NCBI GenBank assembly: GCA_903876735.1
Contig: CAIRAW010000052.1
Span: forward strand, 1-64,000
Direction: 5' to 3'
From: an uncultured beta proteobacterium
Lineage (GTDB): Bacteria; Pseudomonadota; Gammaproteobacteria; Burkholderiales; Burkholderiaceae_C
Length of the DNA: 64,000 nt
Shown: positions 53,124-63,119 of the stretch, in pieces
How the letters are laid out: the number at the start of each line of letters is the position of its first letter
Position numbering within the stretch: position 1 is the first letter of the stretch
Program-made: the position numbers and the translations under genes
Notes under the pieces: model-generated
Seen by the model: only the letters and a program-made list of their open reading frames with translations
Databases searched by the model: none
What the model was told of the DNA's origin: nothing

Positions 53124-53723
53124 ATGGATACATCGGCGAACAACAAGAAACTGGAAAAGAAGGCGTTGCGCGAGCAACTGATTGATCAACGCCTGAACCT
53201 GCCCGATCGCCTACAGCGTGCCGATCTTTTGCAGCGCGTCATGCGCATCTGGCTGGTCAATCGGCCCGATACCGTGATTGGCGCCTACTGGCCGATCAAG
53301 GGCGAGTTTGATCCGCTGCCGGCGCTGCACCGCTGGAAGGAAGACGGCGAGCTGGTCGAACAGTCGCGTTTGCGCAAGATTGGCCTGCCGGTGGTCGACA
53401 AGGTGCACAAGACCATGACCTTCCACGCCTGGTACCCTGGCTGTCCGATGGAAGAAGACGCTTACGGCATCCCCAAGCCGAAAGACACCGAGGTGATTGT
53501 CCCCACGCTGCTGTTTGTGGCCTGTGTCGGCTACGCGCCGGGTGGCTACCGTCTGGGTTACGGCGGCGGTTTTTATGACCGCATGCTGGCCACGCTGCAG
53601 CCGCGCCCGGTCACGGTCGGGCTTGGCTTTGCGCCGGCATTCCTGCCCGATTTTGAGCCCGAGGCGCATGACATGCCGCTCGACGCCATCCTGAACGACA
53701 ACGGCGTGGTCTGGCCGGTCTAG
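53124..53723 (+). CDS. 5-formyltetrahydrofolate cyclo-ligase
   Basis: 199 aa from ATG 53124; a much longer open frame upstream (to 52146) is only antisense of the transglycosylase. KKALREQLIDQRLNL at the start, IGAYWPIKGEFDPLPAL in the middle, and the ATP/Mg signature GYRLGYGGGFYDRML. It converts 5-formyl-THF to methenyl-THF. The start codon is nine bases from that of the divergent transglycosylase gene. Confidence 0.95.
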   Translation: MDTSANNKKLEKKALREQLIDQRLNLPDRLQRADLLQRVMRIWLVNRPDTVIGAYWPIKGEFDPLPALHRWKEDGELVEQSRLRKIGLPVVDKVHKTMTFHAWYPGCPMEEDAYGIPKPKDTEVIVPTLLFVACVGYAPGGYRLGYGGGFYDRMLATLQPRPVTVGLGFAPAFLPDFEPEAHDMPLDAILNDNGVVWPV

Positions 53724-53725
53724 CC

Positions 53726-55009
53726 ATGGCCGCAGACGATTTTCTCGACCCCTGGATCGACGCTTCCCAAAAGGGTTTCCCGCACCACAGTGCGCCCCTG
53801 CGCCGCTCGCAGATTGGCGCGCAGGGCTGGAACGTGCTGGCCGGCGACCTGCCGCTGCCGCTGGCCGTCATCAAGCGCGCTGTGCTGCAGCACAACCTGG
53901 CATGGATGCAGGACTTTGCAAAAGGGCAGGGCCTGGGCCTGGCGCCGCATGGCAAGACCAGCATGTCGCCGCAGTTGTTTCGCCTGCAACTCGACGCCGG
54001 CGCCTGGGGCATGACCTTTGCCACGGTGACGCAGATGCGCGTTGGTTTGGCCGCCGGTGCCCGGCGCTGCCTGATTGCGAACCAGGTGCTTGCGGACATT
54101 GATCTCGATTGCATTGCCGCCTTGCTGCGCAGCCAACCGGACTTGCGGCTGATTTTCCTGGTCGATTCGCTGGCGCAACTGGGACTGATCGAAGCCTGGC
54201 ATGCAAGACAGGCGCAGCCTGCTGCGTTCGAGGTGCTGCTTGAGATCGGCGTGCCGGGCGGGCGCACCGGTTGCCGTGATCTGGACAGTGCATTGCTGCT
54301 GGCGCAGCGCTTGCACGCCAGCGCTGCGGTGCAACTGGTGGGCGTCGAGTGCTACGAGGCGCTGGCCGCCAGCGGCGACACAGCGCTGGACCAGGCCTAC
54401 GTGCGGCCTCTGATGGAGCGGATGCAGACGGTCGTGCAGGCCTGTGACGCGCAGAATTTGTTTGACAGCGATGAAGTGCTGATCAGTGCTGGCGGCTCGG
54501 CCATTTTCGATCTGGTTGTCCCGGGGCTCCAGACCAGGCTGCGCCGGCGCGTGCAGGGCCTGCTGCGCTCGGGCTGCTACGTCACGCATGACCAGGGCAA
54601 CTACAAGCGCATGATGAGCGCCGTGGCACAGCGCACCGGTTGTGGCGCGGGGCTTGAGGCGGCGATGGAGGTCTGGGCCCGCGTGCAGTCGTGTCCGGAG
54701 CCAGGGCTGGCGATTCTGGCAGCGGGCAAGCGTGACCTCTCGTATGACATGGAGATGCCGATCCCGTTGGCGGTATGCGCGCGCGGGACACGGGACTTGC
54801 GCGCAGCGCCGGCAGACTGGAAGATCAGCAAGCTCAACGACCAGCATGCCTATTTGCGCGGTGCGGACGCACAGCATCAGGCACTGCAGGTCGGTGACCT
54901 CGTTTGCCTGGGTATTTCGCACCCTTGCACCACCTTCGACAAATGGCGCTGGATGCCCTTGGTGGACGCCGACTACAACCTGGTCGACGCCATCGTCACC
55001 TGCTTCTGA
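53726..55009 (+). CDS. PLP-dependent amino acid deaminase (D-serine dehydratase/D-threonine aldolase family)
   Basis: 427 aa with an alanine-racemase-type barrel. LGLAPHGKTSMSPQLFRLQ carries the PLP Lys. GVPGGRTGCRD and SDEVLISAGGSAIFDL are phosphate-site loops. The C-terminal SHPCTTFDKWRWMPLVD is the metal-binding end of DSD1-type D-serine dehydratases. It probably deaminates or cleaves a hydroxy D-amino acid; the exact substrate cannot be read. It starts two bases after the cyclo-ligase stop. Confidence 0.88.
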   Translation: MAADDFLDPWIDASQKGFPHHSAPLRRSQIGAQGWNVLAGDLPLPLAVIKRAVLQHNLAWMQDFAKGQGLGLAPHGKTSMSPQLFRLQLDAGAWGMTFATVTQMRVGLAAGARRCLIANQVLADIDLDCIAALLRSQPDLRLIFLVDSLAQLGLIEAWHARQAQPAAFEVLLEIGVPGGRTGCRDLDSALLLAQRLHASAAVQLVGVECYEALAASGDTALDQAYVRPLMERMQTVVQACDAQNLFDSDEVLISAGGSAIFDLVVPGLQTRLRRRVQGLLRSGCYVTHDQGNYKRMMSAVAQRTGCGAGLEAAMEVWARVQSCPEPGLAILAAGKRDLSYDMEMPIPLAVCARGTRDLRAAPADWKISKLNDQHAYLRGADAQHQALQVGDLVCLGISHPCTTFDKWRWMPLVDADYNLVDAIVTCF

Positions 55010-55405
55010 TCAGGTCTTGCGGGCTTTCGGTTTGGTCGCCAGTTTCTTGGCTGGTTTGGCCTGTTGCGTCTTGAGTGCGGCTTCTAGCGCCAAGCGAGCC
55101 CAGGGCGCCATCAGTTGCGGCGATTCCATGGCCTCTTCAGGTGCGCTGTAGTAGTTCATGCTCATGGGCTTGCCTTTTGCCTGGTAGACAAAGCGTTCGC
55201 AACCTGCCGCCTCAAACCTGACCTGTGATGTGGCGTCGGCCTTGAGCCAGAGTTTTTCCCCGCTGCCCAGATCGGCCAGGATGGCCAGCGTGAGACCCTC
55301 GGTGCTGATGCCCCAGGCGCCAAACATGCGTCGCGCTACGCACGGCCCAACGCTGCCGAGCAAGTCGCAGCAGTATTCGACAAATTCATTTCGGGCTGAT
55401 GGCAT
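55010..55405 (-). CDS. TfoX N-terminal domain protein
   Basis: 131 aa. EYCCDLLGSVGPCVARRMFGAWGIS is the conserved opening of TfoX/Sxy N-terminal domains, followed by LWLKADATSQVRFEAAG and the MSMNYYSAPEE strand. The C-terminal TfoX half is absent, replaced by a Lys/Ala/Pro-rich tail (KPAKKLATKPKARKT). Full TfoX proteins regulate competence; stand-alone N domains are of unknown role. Convergent with the deaminase gene, with adjacent stops. Confidence 0.88.
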   Translation of the reverse strand: MPSARNEFVEYCCDLLGSVGPCVARRMFGAWGISTEGLTLAILADLGSGEKLWLKADATSQVRFEAAGCERFVYQAKGKPMSMNYYSAPEEAMESPQLMAPWARLALEAALKTQQAKPAKKLATKPKARKT

Positions 55406-55414
55406 CTGCTCCTC

Positions 55415-56815
<1,401 letters not shown>

Positions 56816-56834
56816 GCTGCCATCTTAGGGGTTT

Positions 56835-57740
56835 TCAGCGCCCGTTGGCCATCAGTGCGCGCACATCGCTGGCGTAATCCTTGAAGCTGTCGGTCAATTG
56901 GCGCCGCTGTGCCGTGCTGGTGCTGTTGTGCAGTGCGGCCAGGGTGGCGCAGTTTTCCAGGTTCAAACGGTCTGCGTAAAGCTGGTAATCGATTTCGGGC
57001 GAACGCAGGCTGCGCGCCAGCAGCGCGTGTACCTGGGCCTGGAGCTGCGGGCCGGTGACGCCGCCGCCCTGCAACTGGCGCAGCGTCTGCAGCGTGTCAC
57101 GGTAGCGGCGCTGCAATTCGCGGTGGCTCAGGCTGGCGTCGAACACCGAGTTGGCCACGCTGGTTTGCAGAACCGCCAGTTGCGCTTCTTCAAGCCGGCC
57201 ATAAAAGCTCTCGGCGCGCGCTGTCCATTGCGTCAGGCGGCGCGCCTGGCGTTCCAGGGTGGTGCCGGCCAGCCACTCGTCAAGCCACTTCTGCTGGCGC
57301 TTGTCGAACTGGCGTGCCAGGTGTTCGAGTTGGGGCGGCGTCAGTGTTGGCGCCACTGCGGCGATGCCGGGCTCAAGCCGGTCGAGCAGGACCTGCAAGC
57401 GCGGTCGCAGTTCGTCGATCCGGGCGCAGACCTGCGCCGCGTTCACATTGGCGGGCGCCAGACGCTGCAGTTTGTCCAGCGCCCTGGCGTAAAGCGGCAG
57501 TTCGGCCTGGCGGTGCCAGGCCTGCAGCGCCGCCAGTTCGGCGCGCACTTGCAGCGACTGCGCGTCGTTGAAGTCGAGGTAGCTGTCGAGCCACCAGTAG
57601 CTCAGCTCGGGTGCGTTCTGGTAGCCCAGCTTGACCGTGCTGCAGCCCGGTAAACCCAGCAGCAGCAGCGCGCTCAACAGGGCGCCGATAATGTGGCGCA
57701 GTGGCAGGACCAGACAGGGGAAGCGATTGAACACAGGCAT
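56835..57740 (-). CDS. Putative lipoprotein (DUF6279-like)
   Basis: 301 aa from ATG 57740 with a GGAAA site. The signal peptide includes LLSALLLLGLPGCSTVKLGYQNA, giving a lipobox LPGC. The mature part is helical with YWWLDSYLDFNDAQSLQVR and many Leu/Gln heptads. It matches my memory of the DUF6279 lipoprotein family of Gammaproteobacteria and Betaproteobacteria; function unknown. Its ATG overlaps the glmU ATG on the other strand within CATG. Confidence 0.8.
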   Translation of the reverse strand: MPVFNRFPCLVLPLRHIIGALLSALLLLGLPGCSTVKLGYQNAPELSYWWLDSYLDFNDAQSLQVRAELAALQAWHRQAELPLYARALDKLQRLAPANVNAAQVCARIDELRPRLQVLLDRLEPGIAAVAPTLTPPQLEHLARQFDKRQQKWLDEWLAGTTLERQARRLTQWTARAESFYGRLEEAQLAVLQTSVANSVFDASLSHRELQRRYRDTLQTLRQLQGGGVTGPQLQAQVHALLARSLRSPEIDYQLYADRLNLENCATLAALHNSTSTAQRRQLTDSFKDYASDVRALMANGR

Positions 57741-59178
57741 GACGGATATTTCCAAAAACAGTTCCAGGCCAGGCGCCGTGGATGTGGTGATCATGGCGGC
57801 CGGCAAGGGCACGCGCATGAAGAGCCGATTGCCCAAAGTGTTGCATCTTTTGGCCGGTCGCGCACTGCTGGCGCATGTAGTGGACACGGCAGCGCAGTTA
57901 TCGGCGCGCCAGGTGGTCGTGATCAGCGGTCACGGTGCCGCCGAAGTGGAGTCTGCGCTGGCGCCTTTGAGCGGGGCTGGCGCTGCTTTTGATCTGCGCT
58001 TCGTGCGCCAGGAGCCGCAACTCGGAACCGGACACGCCGTGCAGCAGGCCGTGCCCGTGCTGGCCGATGACGGTGTCGTGGTCGTGCTCTCGGGCGATGT
58101 GCCGCTGATCCGTGCCGAGACGCTGCGTGAGTTGATCGCGACCTGCGGCGGCGACAAACTGGCGCTGCTGACGATCGATTTTGCCGACCCCACCGGCTAT
58201 GGCCGCATCGTGCGCCAGGGCGATGCGGTGCAGGCCATCGTTGAGCAGAAAGACGCCAGCGCTGAACAGCGCGCCATCACCGAGGTCTACAGCGGCATCA
58301 TGGCGCTGCCGGCGCGCCAGCTCAAGCGCTGGCTGGCGCGGCTCGACAAGAACAACGCCCAGGGCGAGTACTACCTGACCGACATCGTCAAGTCCGCCGT
58401 TGCCGATGGCATGCCGGTGCTGGGCCACCGGATCAGCGACCCCTTGCAGGTGGCCGGCATCAACAGCCCGCTGCAACTGGCTGAACTTGAGCGCGCGTGG
58501 CAACTGCGTACGGCGCGTGAGTTGATGGAGCAGGGGGTGCGCCTGGCCGATCCGGCGCGGCTCGATGTGCGGGGCATCCTGCGCTGCGCGCAGGACGTTT
58601 CAATCGACGTCAACTGCGTCTTCGAGGGCGAGGTCACGCTGGGCGAAGGCGTGAAGGTTGGCGCCAATTGCGTGATCGCCAACGCCACGATTGGTGCGGC
58701 GGCCGTGATCCATCCGTTTACCCACATTGAAGGCGGCAAGCCGGGCTCCAAGGATTTCATCGAGGTTGGCGCCGGCGCCCTGGTCGGACCGTTTGCCCGC
58801 CTGCGCCCGGGTGCGCGGTTGGGCGCCGAGGTGCACATCGGCAATTTTGTCGAGGTCAAGAATTCGACGCTGGCCAAGGGCGCCAAGGCCAACCACCTGG
58901 CTTATCTGGGCGACGCCACGGTGGGCGAGCGCGTCAATTTTGGTGCCGGCAGCATCACGGCCAATTACGACGGCGCCTTCAAGCACCGCACCGTGATCGA
59001 AGCCGACGCGCACATTGGCAGCAACTGCGTGCTGGTGGCGCCGGTCACGATTGGCGCCGGCGGCACGGTGGGTGGCGGCTCCACCATCACCAAGGATACG
59101 CCCGCCGGCGCTCTGAGCGTGGCACGCGGCAAACAGGTCAGCATTGCGAACTGGAAACGCCCATCTAAACCAAGATAG
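57739..59178 (+). CDS. glmU: Bifunctional UDP-GlcNAc pyrophosphorylase / GlcN-1-P acetyltransferase
   Basis: 479 aa. Uridyltransferase domain with VVIMAAGKGTRMKSRLPKVL, VVLSGDVPLIRAETL and the linker, then the left-handed beta helix acetyltransferase with RPGARLGAEVHIGNFVEVKN, KANHLAYLGDATVG and GAGSITANYDGAFKHRT. It makes UDP-GlcNAc for murein and LPS. ATG 57739 gives the short N-terminal extension common in this order; GTG 57778 is a second possibility. Confidence 0.97.
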   Translation: MTDISKNSSRPGAVDVVIMAAGKGTRMKSRLPKVLHLLAGRALLAHVVDTAAQLSARQVVVISGHGAAEVESALAPLSGAGAAFDLRFVRQEPQLGTGHAVQQAVPVLADDGVVVVLSGDVPLIRAETLRELIATCGGDKLALLTIDFADPTGYGRIVRQGDAVQAIVEQKDASAEQRAITEVYSGIMALPARQLKRWLARLDKNNAQGEYYLTDIVKSAVADGMPVLGHRISDPLQVAGINSPLQLAELERAWQLRTARELMEQGVRLADPARLDVRGILRCAQDVSIDVNCVFEGEVTLGEGVKVGANCVIANATIGAAAVIHPFTHIEGGKPGSKDFIEVGAGALVGPFARLRPGARLGAEVHIGNFVEVKNSTLAKGAKANHLAYLGDATVGERVNFGAGSITANYDGAFKHRTVIEADAHIGSNCVLVAPVTIGAGGTVGGGSTITKDTPAGALSVARGKQVSIANWKRPSKPR

Positions 59179-59191
59179 TCAAATTTGCCTC

Positions 59192-59268
59192 GTCACTGCG
59201 AGGAGCGAAGCGACGCGGCAGTCCATGCAGTTTGAATTCATGGATTGCCGCGCTGCGCTCGCAATGAC
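59192..59268. repeat. Dispersed palindromic element (REP/MITE-like)
   Basis: A 77-bp imperfect inverted repeat running from GTCACTGCGAGGAGCGAAGC to GCGCTCGCAATGAC. It is a near copy of 61748-61823. A partial copy of its right end (GCGAAGCGCGGCAATCGCAA, then TGAC) follows at about 59280-59302. It lies between glmU and the Lrp-type regulator. Confidence 0.8.
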
Positions 59269-59332
59269 AGCCGGGTATAGCGAAGCGCGGCAATCGCAAT
59301 GACGCTCGGGATTAGCCTGACTTCTGGAAGTC

Positions 59333-59821
59333 TCAAGAACCTGGCAGCACGACACGGGCGCCGAACTTGCTGCGCTTGACGCTGAAGAAGGCCTTTACGT
59401 TGCGCACGTTGGCATCCGACGTGAACAGCCGCTGCGCCAGCGCCAGGTAGTCCGGCATGTGGGCGGCGTGCACCACCAGACAAAAGTCAGGGCCTGGTGA
59501 GACGCGGTAGCACTGCTGCACCGCATCCTCGGTCAGCACACGCTTCTCGAAGGCTTGCAGCGCCTCGTTATCCTGCCGGTCCAGCGTGATCTCGACGATG
59601 GCGCACAGGCCATGACCGATCAGCGTAGCCAGTCGGTCGATGCTGAGGACGGCAATTTCGCGTTCGATCAGACCGGCGTCGCGCAGCCGTTTGACGCGGC
59701 GCAGACAGGTTGGAGGCGATATGTGAACCAGCGCGGCCAGGTCCTGGTTGCTGCGCGATGCGTCGGTCTGCAACTGGTCCAGCAGCAGCCGATCGGTTGC
59801 ATCGAGGGCAATGGCGTCCAT
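59333..59821 (-). CDS. Lrp/AsnC family transcriptional regulator
   Basis: 162 aa. N-terminal helix-turn-helix (LDATDRLLLDQLQTDASRSN, then LAALVHISPPTCLRRVKRLR) and a C-terminal RAM ligand-binding domain (YRVSPGPDFCLVVHAAHMPD). Family members bind amino acids and act as octamers. It stands 35 bp upstream of nothing on its own strand but downstream of the liv genes, so it may be read through from them or act on them. Confidence 0.93.
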   Translation of the reverse strand: MDAIALDATDRLLLDQLQTDASRSNQDLAALVHISPPTCLRRVKRLRDAGLIEREIAVLSIDRLATLIGHGLCAIVEITLDRQDNEALQAFEKRVLTEDAVQQCYRVSPGPDFCLVVHAAHMPDYLALAQRLFTSDANVRNVKAFFSVKRSKFGARVVLPGS

Positions 59822-59856
59822 GGTTGCGGCAATTCTCCAGGGTTTCCGAATGCCGC

Positions 59857-60819
59857 TCAGGCCTCAGGCGCGTTTGCGGCGCGCCGGCGGCGTTCCAGCC
59901 AGGCCTGCAGTTCGCCGACCACCCCCTTGCGAAAGGCCAGCACGCACAGCACAAAGATCACGCCGATGATGACGTTCACCCAGGAGCCCACCTTGTCGGC
60001 CAGCATGTCCTGCAGCGAGATCACGATGCCGGCGCCAAACACCGGGCCGAAGAAGGTGCCGACACCGCCCAGCAGCGTCATCAGGATGACCTCGCCCGAC
60101 ATCGTCCAGTGCACGTCCGACAGCGTGGCAAAGCCCATCACCAGGGTCTTGAGCGAGCCGGCCAGCCCGGCCAGCGCGGCAGACAGCACAAAGGCCAGCA
60201 GCTTGTAGCGGTCGACCTGGTAGCCCAGAGAAACAGCGCGCGGCTCGTTCTCGCGAATCATCTTGAGCACCTGGCCGAATGGCGAATGCACGATGCGCGA
60301 GATGAACAGAAAGCAGGCCACGAAGACCGCAACCACCAGGTAGTACATGGCGGTGTCGGTTGCCAGCGGGAACAGGCCAAACAGGGCGCCGCGCGGTACA
60401 CCTTGCAGGCCGTCTTCACCGCCGGTAAAGGACGCTTGCAGGCAGCCAAAATACACCATTTGCGCCAGCGCCATTGTGATCATGGCGAAGTAAATGCCCT
60501 GGCGCCGAATGGCCACCAGCCCGACGACGGCACCGATCAGGCCGGAGCCAATGACACCGGCCAGGATGGCCAGTTCGGGCGAGAGGTTGTGCGCCTTGAT
60601 GAGCCAGCCCGTGATGTAGGCGGCAGAGCCGAAGAAGGCCGCGTGGCCGAAGGACAGCAGACCGGTGAAGCCCAGCAGCAGGTTGAAGGCGCTGGCAAAA
60701 ATGGCGAAGCATAAAAGCTTCATGACAAACACCGGATAGAGACCGAGCATGGGCGCCAGCAGCGCCAGCAACAGCAAGCCGATGTAGGTCACGCGTATGA
60801 GTTTTTGGGCGCTTGTCAT
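59857..60819 (-). CDS. livM: Branched-chain amino acid ABC transporter permease LivM
   Basis: 320 aa with eight to ten membrane helices. FNLLLGFTGLLSFGHAAFFG is the LivM signature near the start, and the cytoplasmic EAA-like loop REDEP-type sequence (IRENEPRAVSLGYQVDRYKL) contacts the ATPases. GVGTFFGPVFGAGIVI is the second conserved block. The start is adjacent to the livH stop (60820), so they are co-transcribed. Confidence 0.95.
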   Translation of the reverse strand: MTSAQKLIRVTYIGLLLLALLAPMLGLYPVFVMKLLCFAIFASAFNLLLGFTGLLSFGHAAFFGSAAYITGWLIKAHNLSPELAILAGVIGSGLIGAVVGLVAIRRQGIYFAMITMALAQMVYFGCLQASFTGGEDGLQGVPRGALFGLFPLATDTAMYYLVVAVFVACFLFISRIVHSPFGQVLKMIRENEPRAVSLGYQVDRYKLLAFVLSAALAGLAGSLKTLVMGFATLSDVHWTMSGEVILMTLLGGVGTFFGPVFGAGIVISLQDMLADKVGSWVNVIIGVIFVLCVLAFRKGVVGELQAWLERRRRAANAPEA

Positions 60820-61704
60820 TCAGGCTTCTTTCCCAAAAAGGCCGGCAGGCCGGAACATCAGGACGATGACCATGATGACGAATACCACGATGCTTGAGGC
60901 CTCCGGGTAGAACACGCGGGTCAGACCCTCGACGATGCCCAGGCCCAGACCTGTCAGGATCGAGCCCATGATGGATCCCATGCCGCCGATCACGACCACG
61001 GCGAATACGACGATGATCAGGTTCGAGCCCATCAGCGGATTGACCTGGATGATGGGGGCGGCCAGCACGCCGGCCAGTGCCGCCAGCGCGGCACCCGCGC
61101 CGTAGGTCAGCATTACCATCAAGGGAACGTTGATACCAAAGGCCTGCACCAGCGCGGCATTTTCAGTGCCGGCGCGCAGGTAGGCGCCAAGCCGCGTGCG
61201 CTCGATCAGATACCAGGTGCCCAGGCAAACCAGCAGCGAAACCAGCACGACCCAGGCGCGGTAGTTTGGCAGCACCATGAAACCCAGGTTGGTGGCACCC
61301 GACAACAGCTCGGGCACATCGTAATTCTGGCCGGACGCGCCGTACAGCTCACGGAAAATGCCTTCGAAAATCAGCGCCAGGCCAAAGGTCAGCAACAGGC
61401 CGTACAAGGGGTCAAGCTTGTACAGGTGCTTGAGGAACAGCCGTTCAATCAGGACGCCAAGCAGGCCTACTGTCAGCGGCGCCAGCAGCAGTGCAAACCA
61501 GTAGTTGATGCCGAACTTGTCGAGCATGATCCAGGCTGCGAACGCGCCCAGCATGTAGAGTGCGCCGTGCGCAAAATTCACCACGCCGAGCAGGCCGAAG
61601 ATGACCGCCAAGCCGAGGCTGAGCATGGCGTAAAACGCGCCATTGACCAGGCCTAGCAGCAGCTGGCCCAGGAAAGCTTGAAGAGGGATGCCGAAAATTT
61701 CCAT
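60820..61704 (-). CDS. livH: Branched-chain amino acid ABC transporter permease LivH
   Basis: 294 aa membrane protein. LGLVNGAFYAMLSLGLAVIF and GVVNFAHGALYMLGAF are LivH hallmarks, and VVIGGMGSIMGSILTGLGLG is the late conserved loop. It forms the translocation pore with LivM. A palindromic repeat separates it from the binding-protein gene upstream. Confidence 0.95.
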   Translation of the reverse strand: MEIFGIPLQAFLGQLLLGLVNGAFYAMLSLGLAVIFGLLGVVNFAHGALYMLGAFAAWIMLDKFGINYWFALLLAPLTVGLLGVLIERLFLKHLYKLDPLYGLLLTFGLALIFEGIFRELYGASGQNYDVPELLSGATNLGFMVLPNYRAWVVLVSLLVCLGTWYLIERTRLGAYLRAGTENAALVQAFGINVPLMVMLTYGAGAALAALAGVLAAPIIQVNPLMGSNLIIVVFAVVVIGGMGSIMGSILTGLGLGIVEGLTRVFYPEASSIVVFVIMVIVLMFRPAGLFGKEA

Positions 61705-61747
61705 GAAGACCCGTTAGTTCCTACCCTGAAATGCCATGCCTGTTCTC

Positions 61748-61823
61748 GTCATTGCGAGGAGCGAAGCGACGCGGCAATCCAGGAAGTCCGGTTCATGGAT
61801 TGCCACGCTTCGCTCGCAATGAC
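61748..61823. repeat. Dispersed palindromic element (REP/MITE-like)
   Basis: A 76-bp imperfect inverted repeat, GTCATTGCGAGGAGCGAAGC to GCTTCGCTCGCAATGAC, nearly the same as 59192-59268. It lies between the binding-protein gene and livH, inside the probable liv operon, where its hairpin could protect mRNA or lower downstream expression. Confidence 0.85.
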
Positions 61824-61854
61824 GAATGAGGTGTCGACAAAGTTGCAGGTCAAA

Positions 61855-63048
61855 TTACTTCTTGAGCAGCGCGCACTTGGACTCGGCCACCGTGGTGAAG
61901 GCCTGCTCGCCCGGGATCTTGGCGACGGTCTTGTAATAGTCCCACGGTGTGCTGGAGTCTTTGCTTGACTTGACCTGGAACAGGTACATGTCGTGGATCA
62001 TGCGACCATCGGCGCGGATCTGGCCCTTGCTGTAGAAGTCGTCGAACTTCATCGTCTTGAGGGTGCTCATGACCTTGTCGGCATCGGTTGTGCCGGCGGT
62101 CTGCACGGCCTTGAGGTAATTGGCAGCGGCGGAGTAGTCCGCGGCCTGCAGGCTCGACGGCATGCGCTTGTATTTCTCGAAGAAGCGCTTGGCAAACTTG
62201 CGCGAGGCGTCGTCCTGGTTCCAGTACCAGCTGTCGGCCAGTTGCAGGCCTTCGGTATTGGTCAGACCCAGGCTGTGCACGTCATTGATGAAGACAAGCA
62301 GGCCGGCCACTTTCATGGTCTTGGTGATGCCGAATTCCTTGGCCGCCTTCATGGCGTTGGTAAAGTCGCCGCCGGCATTGGCCAGGCCCAAAATCTGTGC
62401 CTTGGAAGCCTGGGCCTGCAGCAGGAAGGCCGAGAAGTCCGATGCATTAAGCGGATGGCGCGCGGCGCCGGCGACGGTGCCGCCATTGGCTTTGACGACG
62501 TTGGCGGCGTCGCCTTCGAGCGAGTAGCCAAAGGCGTAGTCGGCCGTCAGGAAGTACCAGCTCTTGTTGCCGGCCTTCACCAGTGCCGTGCCGGCGACCT
62601 TGGCCAGGGACACGGTGTCGTAGGCATAGTGCACGGTATAGGGCGTGCAGTCTTCATTGGTCAGGCGCGCCGAGCCGGCGCCGATGGCGATGAAGGGCCG
62701 CTTCTTCTCGACTGCCACTTTGCTCATGGCCAGTGAGGTCCCGGAATTGGTGCCACCGATCAACAAGGACAGGCCTTCCTTGTCCATCCATTCGCGCGCC
62801 TTGGAACTGGCGACGTCGGCCTTGTTCTGGTGGTCGGCGGTCAGCACCTCGATCGGACGGTTGAGCACCTTGCCGCCAAAGTCCTGCGCCGCCCACTTGA
62901 TCATTTCACCGCCAGCCGGGCCGTCGATGTCGGCATACAGGCTGGACATGTCGGTGATGAATCCGATCTTGACCGGGCCGGTATTTTGGGCAAAGGCGCC
63001 GGCACCAAAGCCAACGGCCAGGGCGGCGACGAGAGCGTTAAGTTTCAT
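61855..63048 (-). CDS. Periplasmic branched-chain amino acid-type binding protein
   Basis: 397 aa. Signal peptide MKLNALVAALAVGFGAGAFA, then a two-lobed type I periplasmic binding fold: VKIGFITDMSSLYADIDGPA, IEVLTADHQNKADVASSKAR, and LIGGTNSGTSLAMSKVA. It starts after a strong AAGGAGATAAC site, fitting high expression. It delivers the ligand to LivHM. The family takes branched-chain amino acids, amides or aromatic acids, so the ligand is uncertain. Confidence 0.93.
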   Translation of the reverse strand: MKLNALVAALAVGFGAGAFAQNTGPVKIGFITDMSSLYADIDGPAGGEMIKWAAQDFGGKVLNRPIEVLTADHQNKADVASSKAREWMDKEGLSLLIGGTNSGTSLAMSKVAVEKKRPFIAIGAGSARLTNEDCTPYTVHYAYDTVSLAKVAGTALVKAGNKSWYFLTADYAFGYSLEGDAANVVKANGGTVAGAARHPLNASDFSAFLLQAQASKAQILGLANAGGDFTNAMKAAKEFGITKTMKVAGLLVFINDVHSLGLTNTEGLQLADSWYWNQDDASRKFAKRFFEKYKRMPSSLQAADYSAAANYLKAVQTAGTTDADKVMSTLKTMKFDDFYSKGQIRADGRMIHDMYLFQVKSSKDSSTPWDYYKTVAKIPGEQAFTTVAESKCALLKK

Positions 63049-63119
63049 GTTATCTCCTTGTTACTTGGGTCAAAAAAACAGTGTCGAAATCAAATGATCG
63101 GTTTGGCGCCACAGGTGTT

